A stretch of DNA of 42,325 bases from JAJPHT01 sp035526585 (GTDB lineage: Archaea; Thermoplasmatota; SW-10-69-26; JACQPN01; JAJPHT01): positions 1-42,325 of the forward strand of contig DATLCC010000129.1 of the NCBI GenBank assembly GCA_035526585.1. The letters run 5' to 3'. The notes beneath the pieces were generated by a model that saw nothing but the letters and a program-made list of their open reading frames with translations, was not told the DNA's origin and did no database searches. Positions 28,775-37,137 of this stretch are shown piece after piece. Both the position numbers and the translations under genes were made by a program. Every line of letters begins with the position of its first letter. Within the stretch, counting starts at the first letter, position 1.

Positions 28775-30679
28775 TCAAGCGTGCGCGGTCTCGACGACGA
28801 TCTCGACGCCATCCTTTCGCACGAGGATGGCCCCGTCCTGTTCGAGCCTCTTCAGGTGGTAATGGAGCGCCTGCCGCGACACGCCGAGCGCGTGCGCGAG
28901 CTCGGGCGCGCGCATCGGGCCGCGCTCGCGCAACGTGAGGAGAGCGCGCTCGCGAAGCGCGGGCGTGGGAGCGACGCGCGCGCTCTCGACGGGCCACAGG
29001 CGCCGCAGGGGCCCATCCTGCACGACCCGCACGACGCCCGCCGCTTCGAGGAGCGCGACGTGGTGGCGCGCGACCCCGTTCGAAAGCGCGAGCTTGCGCT
29101 GCACCTCCGCGAGCGAGAGGCCCGGCTCCTCGCGCAGGAGGGCGACCATCGATGCACGCCGCGGGTGCTCCAGGGCGCGGCGCGGCGCGAGGCGCGCGTA
29201 CAGCGGGAAGAGCCCGAGGCCGGGCCAGCGGCGCGCGAGCGCGACGAAGCCCAGCGCGCCCGTGCCCAGACCGGCCGCAACGATCGCGACCCAGACCTGC
29301 GGCTCGACGCCGTTCTCGACGACGGCCGCCGACACCATGGGAGCGCCGTTGCCGTCGATGCGCAGGCGCAGCTCGACACCTGCGCCCTCGTCGAGGCTCG
29401 TGCGACCGACGCCGACGAACGTGGAGCCCATCCCGATGTCGCGACCCACCTTGATGGCGAACACGAGCGGCGCTTCCTCGCCCGGCGCAAGGTCGAAATC
29501 GACGACGACCGCGTCGACAGTGAGCGGCGCCATCTCGAGCGACGCGCGTCCCTTGGCGGGCGCAGCTCCTGTGTTCGTGACGTAGAGCGTGACGAGGCGC
29601 GTGCTTCCGGCCGAAGCGTTGATATCGTTCTCGTCGAAGCGGAGCGTGAGGCCCGGCCGCGCAGGGGACGCCACCGGCTCGGTGGGGATCGGCCCGTGGA
29701 CCGGGGCATCGATCGGTTCATAGGCGTCCTCCCGGACCGGCGCGGCGGGGGGAATGGCGCGCAGGTGGAGGACCACGGTCGCGCGATGCGTTCCGCCGCT
29801 CACCTCGAGGAGCGCGTCCACGGGCTGCGCGTCGCGCGTCGCCGTGATGCGACCGCTCGCGTTCACGCGCACGTGCGGAGGCAGCGCGAGCGCCACCGCG
29901 TCCAGGCTGCCGCCCCACCCCAGCGGCAGACGCAGGAGGAGCGAGACGTTCGTCGGGACGTCCATGGGATCCTCGATGCCGACGACGAAGGGCGCGCTGC
30001 CGCCCTGGACGACCGTGACGTTGAGCTCGCTCTCGTGCACGAAGAACGCGTCGGAGGGCTCCGGCTCGGGGTCGGGCGATGGCGGGGGTTGCGAGGTGTC
30101 GTTCGCGGCCTGCGTCTCGTTGGCGTTCGTGGTGTTGTCCTCGACGCTCTCGTTCGTGGAGTTCCCTTCGAAGCTTCCGGTGCCGTTGCCGGTCGTGTTC
30201 GTGGGGGGCGGCGTCGTCTGGTTCCCGCTGGGCGCGACCTCGTCGTGAGGAGCATCGGGATCGATCGGGTCTCGGGGAGGCTCGGCGATGACGACGTGCA
30301 GGACCGCTTTTCCGGGCGCCGCCGTGAGGCTGTTGCGGTCGGTGGCAACGACCTCGACGGTCCACTCTCCGGTCGCGTTGGCGGCCACGGTCGCGTGCGC
30401 CTTGCCCGGCGTGGTGGGCGTGACCGTGATATCAGGAGTGTCGATCGTGAAGGAAAGGTTCCCGCCGCCCGTCGTGGTGCCTCGCGCGAGGTGGACGAGC
30501 ACGGGCGAGCTGCCGTTCGTGGTGATCGTGATCTCGCTCGTGGCGTTGCCACCGGGCACGGCCGAGACGCTCGCGGGGCTCAACGTCACCGTGAGGCTGC
30601 CCGTCGCCTGCGCCCCCACGAGGGGGAACGCGAGCACGAGCGCCACGGCCGCGACCGCGAGCTTCGTCGACCTACGCAC
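28775..30679 (-). CDS. Transmembrane one-component regulator with two winged helices
   Basis: A 634-residue protein from GTG 30679 with a GGAGGAG site upstream. Order: signal peptide (1-25, AVAAVALVLAFPLVGAQA); extracellular Ig/CARDB-like beta domains; a low-complexity linker near 145-210 that is rich in Asn-X-Thr sequons (TNTTGNGTGSFEGNST); more beta-domains (NITVVQGGSA-like, LTLYVTNTGAAPAKG-like); one membrane helix (about 461-484, VAIVAAGLGTGALGFVALA); then two cytoplasmic winged helices, about 506-565 (SLAEVQRKLALSNGVARHHV) and 573-634 (MRAPELAHALGVSRQALHYH). An outside signal could thus alter DNA binding directly. Its own promoter (TTTAAT) overlaps the stop of the upstream sequon-rich protein gene. 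Such layouts exist in archaea but are poorly studied. Confidence 0.85.
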   Translation of the reverse strand: MRRSTKLAVAAVALVLAFPLVGAQATGSLTVTLSPASVSAVPGGNATSEITITTNGSSPVLVHLARGTTTGGGNLSFTIDTPDITVTPTTPGKAHATVAANATGEWTVEVVATDRNSLTAAPGKAVLHVVIAEPPRDPIDPDAPHDEVAPSGNQTTPPPTNTTGNGTGSFEGNSTNESVEDNTTNANETQAANDTSQPPPSPDPEPEPSDAFFVHESELNVTVVQGGSAPFVVGIEDPMDVPTNVSLLLRLPLGWGGSLDAVALALPPHVRVNASGRITATRDAQPVDALLEVSGGTHRATVVLHLRAIPPAAPVREDAYEPIDAPVHGPIPTEPVASPARPGLTLRFDENDINASAGSTRLVTLYVTNTGAAPAKGRASLEMAPLTVDAVVVDFDLAPGEEAPLVFAIKVGRDIGMGSTFVGVGRTSLDEGAGVELRLRIDGNGAPMVSAAVVENGVEPQVWVAIVAAGLGTGALGFVALARRWPGLGLFPLYARLAPRRALEHPRRASMVALLREEPGLSLAEVQRKLALSNGVARHHVALLEAAGVVRVVQDGPLRRLWPVESARVAPTPALRERALLTLRERGPMRAPELAHALGVSRQALHYHLKRLEQDGAILVRKDGVEIVVETAHA

Positions 30680-30718
30680 GGTGGCAACTCCTCCGGCTCA
30701 CGGTCCGCGTCCCGGTCA

Positions 30719-31738
30719 TTAAACCCTTACTTCCGTGGGCTCTACGTCATCGTCGTCCGAGGTCTGCGTCTCCACCACGAGCCACGCGTCGGCCGCGTCG
30801 TCCATGGGCGGCGCGGTCGGCTCGGCCGCGGGCACGCTGGGCAGCGGGGCCGACGACGAGTTCCCCGGGGGAGGAGGGGGATCCGTCTGGTCCGCATGCG
30901 TGCTGTTGCCGGGGCGCGTCGCGTGGCCCGGAGGTGGAGAGGGATACGGGTCCGTGTGGTTCGACGGGGGCGTCCCGTTCGAAGGCGGCGTGCCGTTCGA
31001 GGGAGGCGTCGTGTTCGTGGGAGGCGACGTGTGGTTCCCACCAGTCCCGTTCCCGGTGCCGTTCCCGGTCTCGTTCCCGGTCCCGTTGGAGGGCAAGCCG
31101 CAACTCCAGACGACGGACGCAAAGCAGACGGAGACGAACGCGCGGTCTTCGCCGTCTGCGCCGCTCGCGATCACGCTGAGCGTTCCGGGCCCGCTGATGG
31201 GCACGAGCGACCGGACGACGCCGCGGATCTGGATGCTCGCGTGCGAGGCGAGGTCGTGCTCGTACTCTGCAAGCTCGACGCGCCACTGGACCGGGGCGCT
31301 CGCGCCCAGCGTCACGTGCTGGGCGTGCGCGTCGGGGTTCGTCACGGCGAGCCAGAACTCCGCGCGGCCCCCTGCGCCCACGATGCTCTGGTCATGGGGA
31401 GATAGCTGCGGCGCCGCCTGTTGCGTGCCGTTCGGAGGCAGCGTGTGGTTCCCCGGCGGCGTCTCGTTGGACGGCGGCGTCTCGTTCGAGGGCGGCTCGG
31501 TCTGGTTCGCGTGCAGGGTGCGGGGAGCGGGAGCCGCGGGCACGGAGGCGGGAGGGATCGGCGCGTCCGCGACGGCCGCCGTGAAGGAGGTCTCCACGGC
31601 GGCGGAGTCGGCGATGCTGCCGCGGGCGGTCACGCCGACCCTGGCAAGATCCGGGGCGCCTTGCGTGGCGGCCCCGGCGGTGGCAACGAACAGGACGCAG
31701 ATCATGGCAACGGCCCATGGGGCGTGTCGGGGCAACAT
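30719..31738 (-). CDS. Secreted sequon-rich glycoprotein
   Basis: From ATG 31738, which has a GGAG site 7 nt upstream, the product has 339 residues. Residues 1-22 form a signal peptide (RHAPWAVAMICVLFVATAGA). Two regions are rich in Asn-X-Thr sequons separated by Pro pairs: NQTEPPSNETPPSNETPPG and NGTGNETGNGTGNGTGGNHT with PPTNTTPPSNGTPPSNGTPP. Between them is a beta-rich domain (SIVGAGGRAEFWLAVTNPD to VVWSCGL). The C-terminus is acidic (TSDDDDVEPTE) with no membrane anchor. Heavy N-glycosylation outside the cell is likely. It directly precedes the transmembrane regulator gene, with the same style of sequon linker, and could be its extracellular partner (inference). ATGs at 31819 and 31783 are alternatives but lack a binding site. 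Confidence 0.8.
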   Translation of the reverse strand: MLPRHAPWAVAMICVLFVATAGAATQGAPDLARVGVTARGSIADSAAVETSFTAAVADAPIPPASVPAAPAPRTLHANQTEPPSNETPPSNETPPGNHTLPPNGTQQAAPQLSPHDQSIVGAGGRAEFWLAVTNPDAHAQHVTLGASAPVQWRVELAEYEHDLASHASIQIRGVVRSLVPISGPGTLSVIASGADGEDRAFVSVCFASVVWSCGLPSNGTGNETGNGTGNGTGGNHTSPPTNTTPPSNGTPPSNGTPPSNHTDPYPSPPPGHATRPGNSTHADQTDPPPPPGNSSSAPLPSVPAAEPTAPPMDDAADAWLVVETQTSDDDDVEPTEVRV

Positions 31739-31828
31739 CGTGACTCCAAGCGTCCCCGTGCGCAGCGGCGGATATCGGCTCATTGGAGGGATTTTGACGC
31801 GCTCGGCATACGGCGCCAACTTGCCCTC

Positions 31829-32641
31829 TCAGGCGCGTGGTGACAACCGTCTGGCCCCTGGTGCGCCCGCCCTCAGCCGCACCGCGTGGAAAAGGTACTG
31901 CTGCGCGAGCCCGGCGTCCGCGCCCCAGCGCTCGCGCGCCCACGCCACGGCTTCCGGCGCGCGAAGCGTGCGGCCCGCGACCTCGCTCGCCGCGCGCAGG
32001 ATCCACCGATCGACCGGGAACGCCTCGTCGACGTCGAGGCTGAAGAGCGCGATGCAGTCCGCGACCTTGGGGCCCACGCCCGGAAGCCGGAGGAGCGCCT
32101 CGCGCGCCTCGTCCCAGCTCGCGCCACGGAGCGCGTCCAGATCGACGTCGCCTTTCGCGATCATGCGCGCGCTTGCGCGCAAGAAGGGAGCGCGGTAGCC
32201 CAGGCCCGCAGCGCGCAGCGTGCTCTCGCGCATGCGGGCCAGGGCGCCGGGCGCGGGGAGCGCGCCGTCGGCATCGGCGAGCGCGCGGAGGATGCCCTCG
32301 ATGCGGAGCACGTTGTTGTTCGCGCTCGTGAGGAAGGCGACGGTCGTCTCCCACGGGTCCTGGCGCAGCAAGCGCAATCCGGGCATCGCGGCGAGGCCGG
32401 GCGCGATCGCCTCATCGCGCGCGAGGCGCAGGCGGCGCGCGGCGTCCGCGGGCTCGATGCGGAAGTAGCGCTCGAACGCGCGCCGGGGCGCGCCGGTCGC
32501 TGCCACGTTCGTACCATCTCCCCGGAGGACGACCGCGCGCCCTTCGATGCGGCCGACGAAGGAATCCCCCTCGCGCCGCCAGAGGAACGCTTGGCCGCCC
32601 TGGAGCGAGTGCGGGAGGTCGATCGGGCCCGCGAGCTTCAT
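31829..32641 (-). CDS. 8-oxoguanine DNA glycosylase, OGG1-type HhH-GPD
   Basis: A 270-residue base-excision repair enzyme. The N-terminal part includes GGQAFLWRREGDSFVG, as in OGG1. The helix-hairpin-helix reads LRLPGVGPKVADCIALFSLD with the catalytic Lys192, and the Asp211 is in FPVDRWI. Both residues match OGG1 (Lys249, Asp268 in human). It removes 8-oxoguanine and probably nicks the strand. Its ATG overlaps the stop of the LVIVD lipoprotein gene as ATGA, so the two are coupled. The pairing of a repair enzyme with a lipoprotein is odd and may be only positional. Confidence 0.93.
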   Translation of the reverse strand: MKLAGPIDLPHSLQGGQAFLWRREGDSFVGRIEGRAVVLRGDGTNVAATGAPRRAFERYFRIEPADAARRLRLARDEAIAPGLAAMPGLRLLRQDPWETTVAFLTSANNNVLRIEGILRALADADGALPAPGALARMRESTLRAAGLGYRAPFLRASARMIAKGDVDLDALRGASWDEAREALLRLPGVGPKVADCIALFSLDVDEAFPVDRWILRAASEVAGRTLRAPEAVAWARERWGADAGLAQQYLFHAVRLRAGAPGARRLSPRA

Positions 32642-34038
32642 CCCGCGCGCCCCACCGGGAGCCCGGGCAGCGGCCCCGCGTCGGTCTCCAGCACGTAGAG
32701 CCCGGTCGGGCCGTCCGTCGCGAGGATGTAGCCGCGGAAGAAGCGCGCGCCCCAGACGCTCGGCCGGGCGCCCCACTCGCCGGCGCGTTCCTCGTGCGGC
32801 TGGTAGAAGCCGATGCTCGTCGCGTTCGCAGGATCGTGCGCGTCGATGAGCCACACTCCGCCGTGGTAGTGGCCGACGACGACGCGGCCGCTCGCGTCCG
32901 TGTCGAAGACGTGCGGGCTGAAGATGAACGGCGTGTCGACGGTGAGGTTGCCGGGGATGCTCCACCAGCCGAGCTTCTCGGGGCTCGCCGGATCCGTCGT
33001 GTCGAGGAACGTGAGCTGGCCGGCCTCGGGCGCGGTGACGATCTCGGGGCCGACGACCGTCACGTGCTTCCCCTGGATCGGCGCAGGGAACGTGCGCGCG
33101 TCGTGGAGCGCGACGAGCGCGCTTGGCGCGAAGTCGGTCACCGTGGCGACCTCGCGCGGCATCGTGGGGTCGGTGATGTCCACGATCTTGAGCCCGGCGT
33201 CCCAGTACGCGACGTACATCAGGAGCGCGCCGGTCTCGGGGTGTGTCTCGATGAACACGTCGTGCGGGAAGACGAGCTTCGACGGATCGGGCGGCGCGAT
33301 CACGCTGTAGAGGCCCAGCGGCTCGAGGCGCGCGCCGGTGCCGTCGCGCACGAGCTTGTCGATGTAGACGCGCTGCGTGGGCGGAAGGGCCGCGTCGATC
33401 GTGCCGGTGAGCGGGTTCGTGACGAGGTCGTACGTCGCGAGCGTCACGAGCTCCAGCGTCGGCGAGACGCGGTGGTAGTGCATCGTGTGCGGGCCGTTCA
33501 CCGGAAGCGGCAGGAAGGAGGCGAGCGTCGGGTGCGTCGGGTCCTGCACGTCGACGACGTACACGCCGCGCGGCGCGCGGGCGGTCGGGTTGTCCGTCGT
33601 CTGCTGGCCGGGCAGCGTGCGCTGCGTCGAGAGGAGCGCGAACGCGCCGTCGCTCGTGACCTCGACGTCGCCGCCGCCTTCGCTGCGGAAGTCGCCGATC
33701 ACGGCCGGATGCCGCACGTCCGTCAGGTCGACGACGGCGAACCCGCCCTCGGGGTTGCTGCGCGAGACGAACACGAGGTTGCCGTTCACCGCGAACTCGT
33801 TCACCGTGCCGTTCCCGTATTCGGAGCCGTCGCCCCACGGCTTCACATGCGACACGAGGCGCAGGTTCCAGGACGCGTTGTGGAGCGCGGGATCCGTGTG
33901 GTCGTGGTCCTGCACGATCGGCTCGCCCAGCACGGGCGCGAGGGGCGACGGGTGCGCGGGAGGCGTCCTCGTGGAAGGCTCTGCGCCGAGGCAGCCGGCG
34001 ACGGCGAGCGCCACCAGAAGGACGACCGCCGCGCGCAT
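32638..34038 (-). CDS. LVIVD-repeat beta-propeller lipoprotein
   Basis: A 466-residue surface lipoprotein: signal VVLLVALAVAGC with lipid-modified Cys16. LVIVD-type repeats build a beta-propeller, seen as FAVVDLTDVRHPAVIGDF, GVYVVDVQDPTHPTLASF, LKIVDITDPTMPREVATV, LTFLDTTDPASPEKLGWW and VWLIDAHDPANATSIGFY. This family is found in bacteria and archaea, with unclear roles in protein or carbohydrate binding. Histidine clusters (QDHDHTDP, HTMHYHRV, VVGHYHGG) could bind a metal. It has its own promoter (GAAATAG on the plus strand, 34063-34069), 28 nt before the ATG. It is coupled to the DNA glycosylase gene. Confidence 0.9.
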   Translation of the reverse strand: MRAAVVLLVALAVAGCLGAEPSTRTPPAHPSPLAPVLGEPIVQDHDHTDPALHNASWNLRLVSHVKPWGDGSEYGNGTVNEFAVNGNLVFVSRSNPEGGFAVVDLTDVRHPAVIGDFRSEGGGDVEVTSDGAFALLSTQRTLPGQQTTDNPTARAPRGVYVVDVQDPTHPTLASFLPLPVNGPHTMHYHRVSPTLELVTLATYDLVTNPLTGTIDAALPPTQRVYIDKLVRDGTGARLEPLGLYSVIAPPDPSKLVFPHDVFIETHPETGALLMYVAYWDAGLKIVDITDPTMPREVATVTDFAPSALVALHDARTFPAPIQGKHVTVVGPEIVTAPEAGQLTFLDTTDPASPEKLGWWSIPGNLTVDTPFIFSPHVFDTDASGRVVVGHYHGGVWLIDAHDPANATSIGFYQPHEERAGEWGARPSVWGARFFRGYILATDGPTGLYVLETDAGPLPGLPVGRAG

Positions 34039-34062
34039 CGGGGGCGACCGGTCGGCGCGCGT

Positions 34063-34096
34063 GAAATAGATTCTGGGTGGCGCCTCACGTTATGTA
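34063..34096. promoter_or_regulatory. Divergent promoters for the LVIVD gene and thpR
   Basis: CTATTTC on the minus strand (34063-34069) is 28 nt before the ATG at 34038. TTATGTA on the plus strand (34090-34096) is 26 nt before the ATG at 34119. Both fit archaeal TATA spacing for leaderless mRNAs. Confidence 0.5.
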
Positions 34097-34118
34097 CCCG
34101 TGGCCCGTTGCGCGCGCG

Positions 34119-34676
34119 ATGGCGTTCCGGGCCTTCGTGGCCGTCGCGGTCCCGCCCGAGCCCTCCCTCGTCGCGCTCCTCGACGAGCTCGCCCGCCTGC
34201 GCGCGGACGTGACGCCCGTGGACGCGGCGCAGCTCCACTTCACCCTCTCCTTCCTCGGCCAGGTGGCCGACGAGGCGCAGCCGGCGCTCGCGGCCGCCGT
34301 CGCGGAGGCGGCGCGCGGCGCGCGCCGGTTCGCGTTGCGCCTGCTGCACGTGGGCGCCTTCCCGAACGTCCGCCACCCGCGCGTCGTCTGGGTGGGCGTG
34401 GAGGACCCGGGGCCGATCTCCACCCTCGCCATACGTGTGCGGGCCGAGCTCGCGGCGCGCGGATACTCCGGCGACGACAAGGACTTCCGCGCGCACCTGA
34501 CGCTCGCGCGCGTGAGGTCGCCTCAGGCCGCGGACGAGCTTTCGACGTTCCTCAGGCGCCACGGCGCGGACGTGTTCCACGAGACGCCCGTCGAGAGCGT
34601 CTCGTTGTACAGGAGCACCCCCGGGCCCCACGGCCCCCGTTACGAAGCGCTCGCGACCGCGGCGCTGGAGGCGTGA
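34119..34676 (+). CDS. thpR: RNA 2',3'-cyclic phosphodiesterase
   Basis: A 185-residue 2H phosphoesterase. The two H-X-T-X motifs are LHFTLSFLG (His40) and AHLTLARVR (His126). Archaeal ThpR opens 2',3'-cyclic phosphates on RNA ends (also described as 2'-5' RNA ligase), a tRNA-repair-type activity. ATG 34119 lies 26 nt after a TATA-like box; ATGs further upstream in the same frame are probably not used. It is followed, three bases after its stop, by the PAP2-CCA fusion gene. In many archaea thpR and cca are adjacent, which supports a shared role in tRNA 3'-end work. Confidence 0.93.
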   Translation: MAFRAFVAVAVPPEPSLVALLDELARLRADVTPVDAAQLHFTLSFLGQVADEAQPALAAAVAEAARGARRFALRLLHVGAFPNVRHPRVVWVGVEDPGPISTLAIRVRAELAARGYSGDDKDFRAHLTLARVRSPQAADELSTFLRRHGADVFHETPVESVSLYRSTPGPHGPRYEALATAALEA

Positions 34677-34678
34677 GC

Positions 34679-36790
34679 ATGGACATCCCGACGTGGGCGG
34701 TCGTCGTGCTCGTGAACGTGCTCCTCGTCGCGGGGGGCCTCATCGTCTTCCTCCCCGACAACGTCGTCCCCATGCGCCGCCGCGACGCGCAGCGGCTCCT
34801 CGACAAGTACGGCAAGTATCTCCTCGCCGCGCTCGCGGTCCTCCTCGTCCACCTCTTCCTCGTGCGCGTGGACCCGCTCGTGACCAACGCGCTCGGCTGG
34901 GACTTCGCGCCCATGGTCTCCGGGCTCGAGCGCGGCGCCGTGCCGAGCCTTTCGCAACTGTGGAACCCGGTGACGGACCTCTACTTCAGCATCGCGTACA
35001 TCATCATCCACCCGTGGATGCTCTACTTCCCGATCCTGCTGTTCCTCCTCTCGGACGAGGAGCGCCCGGCGAAGGCGACGCTGCTCATCTATCCGCTCGC
35101 GTACCTGATCGCGCTGCCCTTCTACATCCTGTTCCCCGTCACGAACGTCTTCACGTACCATGGGATCCAGAGCCCGGTCTTCGAGCTCTTCCCCGGGCTC
35201 GTCGACATCTACTACAACCTCACGACACCCGACAACGCGTTCCCGTCGCTCCACGTCGCGATCGCGCTCCTCATCGGGAACGCCGCGCGCTACTCGCGCA
35301 ACCGCAACTACCGGTACTTCGCCTACGTCTACGCGGCGAGCGTCGTCCTCGCCTCGCTGTACCTCAACATCCACTGGATCTCCGACGTCGTGGGGGGCGT
35401 GGTCGTCGCCGTCGCGGTCGCCGTGTTCACGCGGCGCTACATCAGCACCGAGCGCCTGGCTCTGCAGCGCGTGAAGCCGACGCCCGAGGAGGCGCAGGAG
35501 ATCAAGGACGCCGCGCAGCGGCTCGTGACGAGCGTCCAAGACCAGGCCGACGGCATGGCCCTCGACGCGAAAGCGATGCTCGTGGGCAGCGTCGCGAAGG
35601 ACACGTACCTGCGCCAGAGCATCGACTTCGACGTCTTCATGCTCTTCCCCCTCGCCACGCCGCGCGAGACCCTCGAAGAGGGGGGCCTCACGATCGGCCG
35701 CTCCGTGCTCGACGACCCGGAGGAGAAATACGCCGAGCACCCCTACACGCACGGCCTCTGGCAAGGCTACGACGCGGACGTCGTGCCCTGCTACGCGGTC
35801 GCCAGCGCGGGCGAGCGCATCACCGCCGTCGATCGCACGCCCTTCCACACGCGCTTCGTCGCCGAGCGCATGAGCCGCGAGCAGCGCGACCAGGTGCGTC
35901 TGCTGAAGGCGTTCATGAAAGGCGTCGGCGTCTACGGCGCCGAGGCGCGCACGCAAGGCTTCTCCGGCTATCTCTGCGAGCTCCTCGTCCTCAAGTTCGA
36001 GGGCTTCCGCGGCGTGATCGAGGCCGCCGCGGGATGGAAGCCTGGGACGTTCCTCGTCCTGGACAAGCTCGAAGGGACGCCGAAGTTCCCCGATGCGCTC
36101 ATCTTCCTCGACCCCACGGACACGCGCCGCAACGTCGCGAGCGCCGTGTCCGCGGACACGCTCGCGCATTTCACCGACGCCTGCAAGGCGTATCTGCGAC
36201 GCGAGAGCCTCGCCTTCTTCTTCCCGCGCCAGCTCGTCCCGCTCGCGCCCGACGAGCTCGCCGGCACGGTGCGAAAGCGGCGCGCGGAGTACGTGATGCT
36301 GCGCACGCGCGCGCCGGCCGTGCTCGAAGACCATCTGCACGACCAGGCGAGGAAGGCGATCAACGGCATGACGCGCCTGCTGGAGAAGCACGGCTTCGAG
36401 GTCCGCCGGTCGGCGTACGACGTGGGGCCCGAGATGCTTCTCCTGCTGGAGCTCTCGCGCATCCGGCTCCCGGAGACCGTCACGCACATGGGACCGCCCG
36501 CGAAGGCGAAGGAGCACGCGGACCGGTTCCGCCGCACGTGGAACGAGCACCGCGACGCGCGCTCGCCCGTCTACGAGGAGGGCGGCCGCCTGAAGGTCGA
36601 GCGCGTCCGCGAGCACCGGCGCGCGGACGAGCTGCTGCGCGCGCGCCTCCTCGAGTACGACCTCGGGAAGCACCTCAACGAGGCGCTCAAGGAAGGCTTC
36701 GAGGTGCTCGCGGGGCTGGATGTCATCCAGGAGAACACGGCGCGCCTGCTGACACGGCATCTGAACCGGAAGAAGAGCTGGGAACTCTGA
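34679..36790 (+). CDS. cca: PAP2-type membrane domain fused to archaeal CCA-adding enzyme
   Basis: A 703-residue single frame with two parts. Residues 1-255: a polytopic membrane domain (six or so helices) with the PAP2/Aur1-type motifs PDNAFPSLHVA (His192) and HWISDVVGG (His232, Asp236). Residues 262-703: the archaeal class I CCA tRNA nucleotidyltransferase with GSVAKDTYLRQSIDFDVFML (Asp316, Asp318) and YDADVVPCYAV (third acid Asp367). The tail continues through the tRNA-binding region, RTPFHTRFVAERM and GFSGYLCELLV. CCA enzymes rebuild the tRNA 3' end; PAP2-type proteins remove or transfer phosphates at membranes. The join at about 255-265 has no start codon of its own that would suit a separate cca gene. 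A sequencing frameshift cannot have created it, since both parts are in one unbroken frame. Confidence 0.9.
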   Translation: MDIPTWAVVVLVNVLLVAGGLIVFLPDNVVPMRRRDAQRLLDKYGKYLLAALAVLLVHLFLVRVDPLVTNALGWDFAPMVSGLERGAVPSLSQLWNPVTDLYFSIAYIIIHPWMLYFPILLFLLSDEERPAKATLLIYPLAYLIALPFYILFPVTNVFTYHGIQSPVFELFPGLVDIYYNLTTPDNAFPSLHVAIALLIGNAARYSRNRNYRYFAYVYAASVVLASLYLNIHWISDVVGGVVVAVAVAVFTRRYISTERLALQRVKPTPEEAQEIKDAAQRLVTSVQDQADGMALDAKAMLVGSVAKDTYLRQSIDFDVFMLFPLATPRETLEEGGLTIGRSVLDDPEEKYAEHPYTHGLWQGYDADVVPCYAVASAGERITAVDRTPFHTRFVAERMSREQRDQVRLLKAFMKGVGVYGAEARTQGFSGYLCELLVLKFEGFRGVIEAAAGWKPGTFLVLDKLEGTPKFPDALIFLDPTDTRRNVASAVSADTLAHFTDACKAYLRRESLAFFFPRQLVPLAPDELAGTVRKRRAEYVMLRTRAPAVLEDHLHDQARKAINGMTRLLEKHGFEVRRSAYDVGPEMLLLLELSRIRLPETVTHMGPPAKAKEHADRFRRTWNEHRDARSPVYEEGGRLKVERVREHRRADELLRARLLEYDLGKHLNEALKEGFEVLAGLDVIQENTARLLTRHLNRKKSWEL

Positions 36791-36792
36791 GG

Positions 36793-36813
36793 GTTCCGAC
36801 CCCAAGTCGGAAC
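36793..36813 (+). terminator. 8-bp perfect hairpin after the fusion gene
   Basis: GTTCCGAC (36793-36800) and GTCGGAAC (36806-36813) pair around CCCAA, two bases after the stop codon. Confidence 0.5.
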
Positions 36814-36853
36814 GTCGCGAAGAGCATATGCGAACAAGCGAACGATGCGACGC

Positions 36854-36869
36854 GTAACCATTTGGTTAC
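36854..36869 (-). repeat. Dispersed palindrome GTAACC-N4-GGTTAC
   Basis: On the minus strand GTAACCAAATGGTTAC, perfect 7-bp arms with a 2-base centre, preceded by a TATA-like AAATATTAT and followed by GCGTCGC. The surrounding 36814-37137 spacer holds no other supported feature. Confidence 0.6.
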
Positions 36870-37137
36870 ATAATATTTTCTGATCGCTGGTTCGGGACAG
36901 GGAGCCCAACGAGGTGGTCGAGCTTCACGCGCAGGATACGCACGTCCCTCGATGCAGCCAGCGGACAACCGCTCTCCATGCGTCCGTTCGCGCGCGCGAT
37001 CGTGCGAGGAGCTTCGTTGCGTTGCCCGGTGTTCGGGGAAGGCGCTCTTTTCGCGGGCTACAACAAGGTCGTCGGATCGATGCGCGCACTTCGGCGAGGA
37101 CTTCCACGCGTCGCCGGGCGAGTGGACCGGCGCGCTG

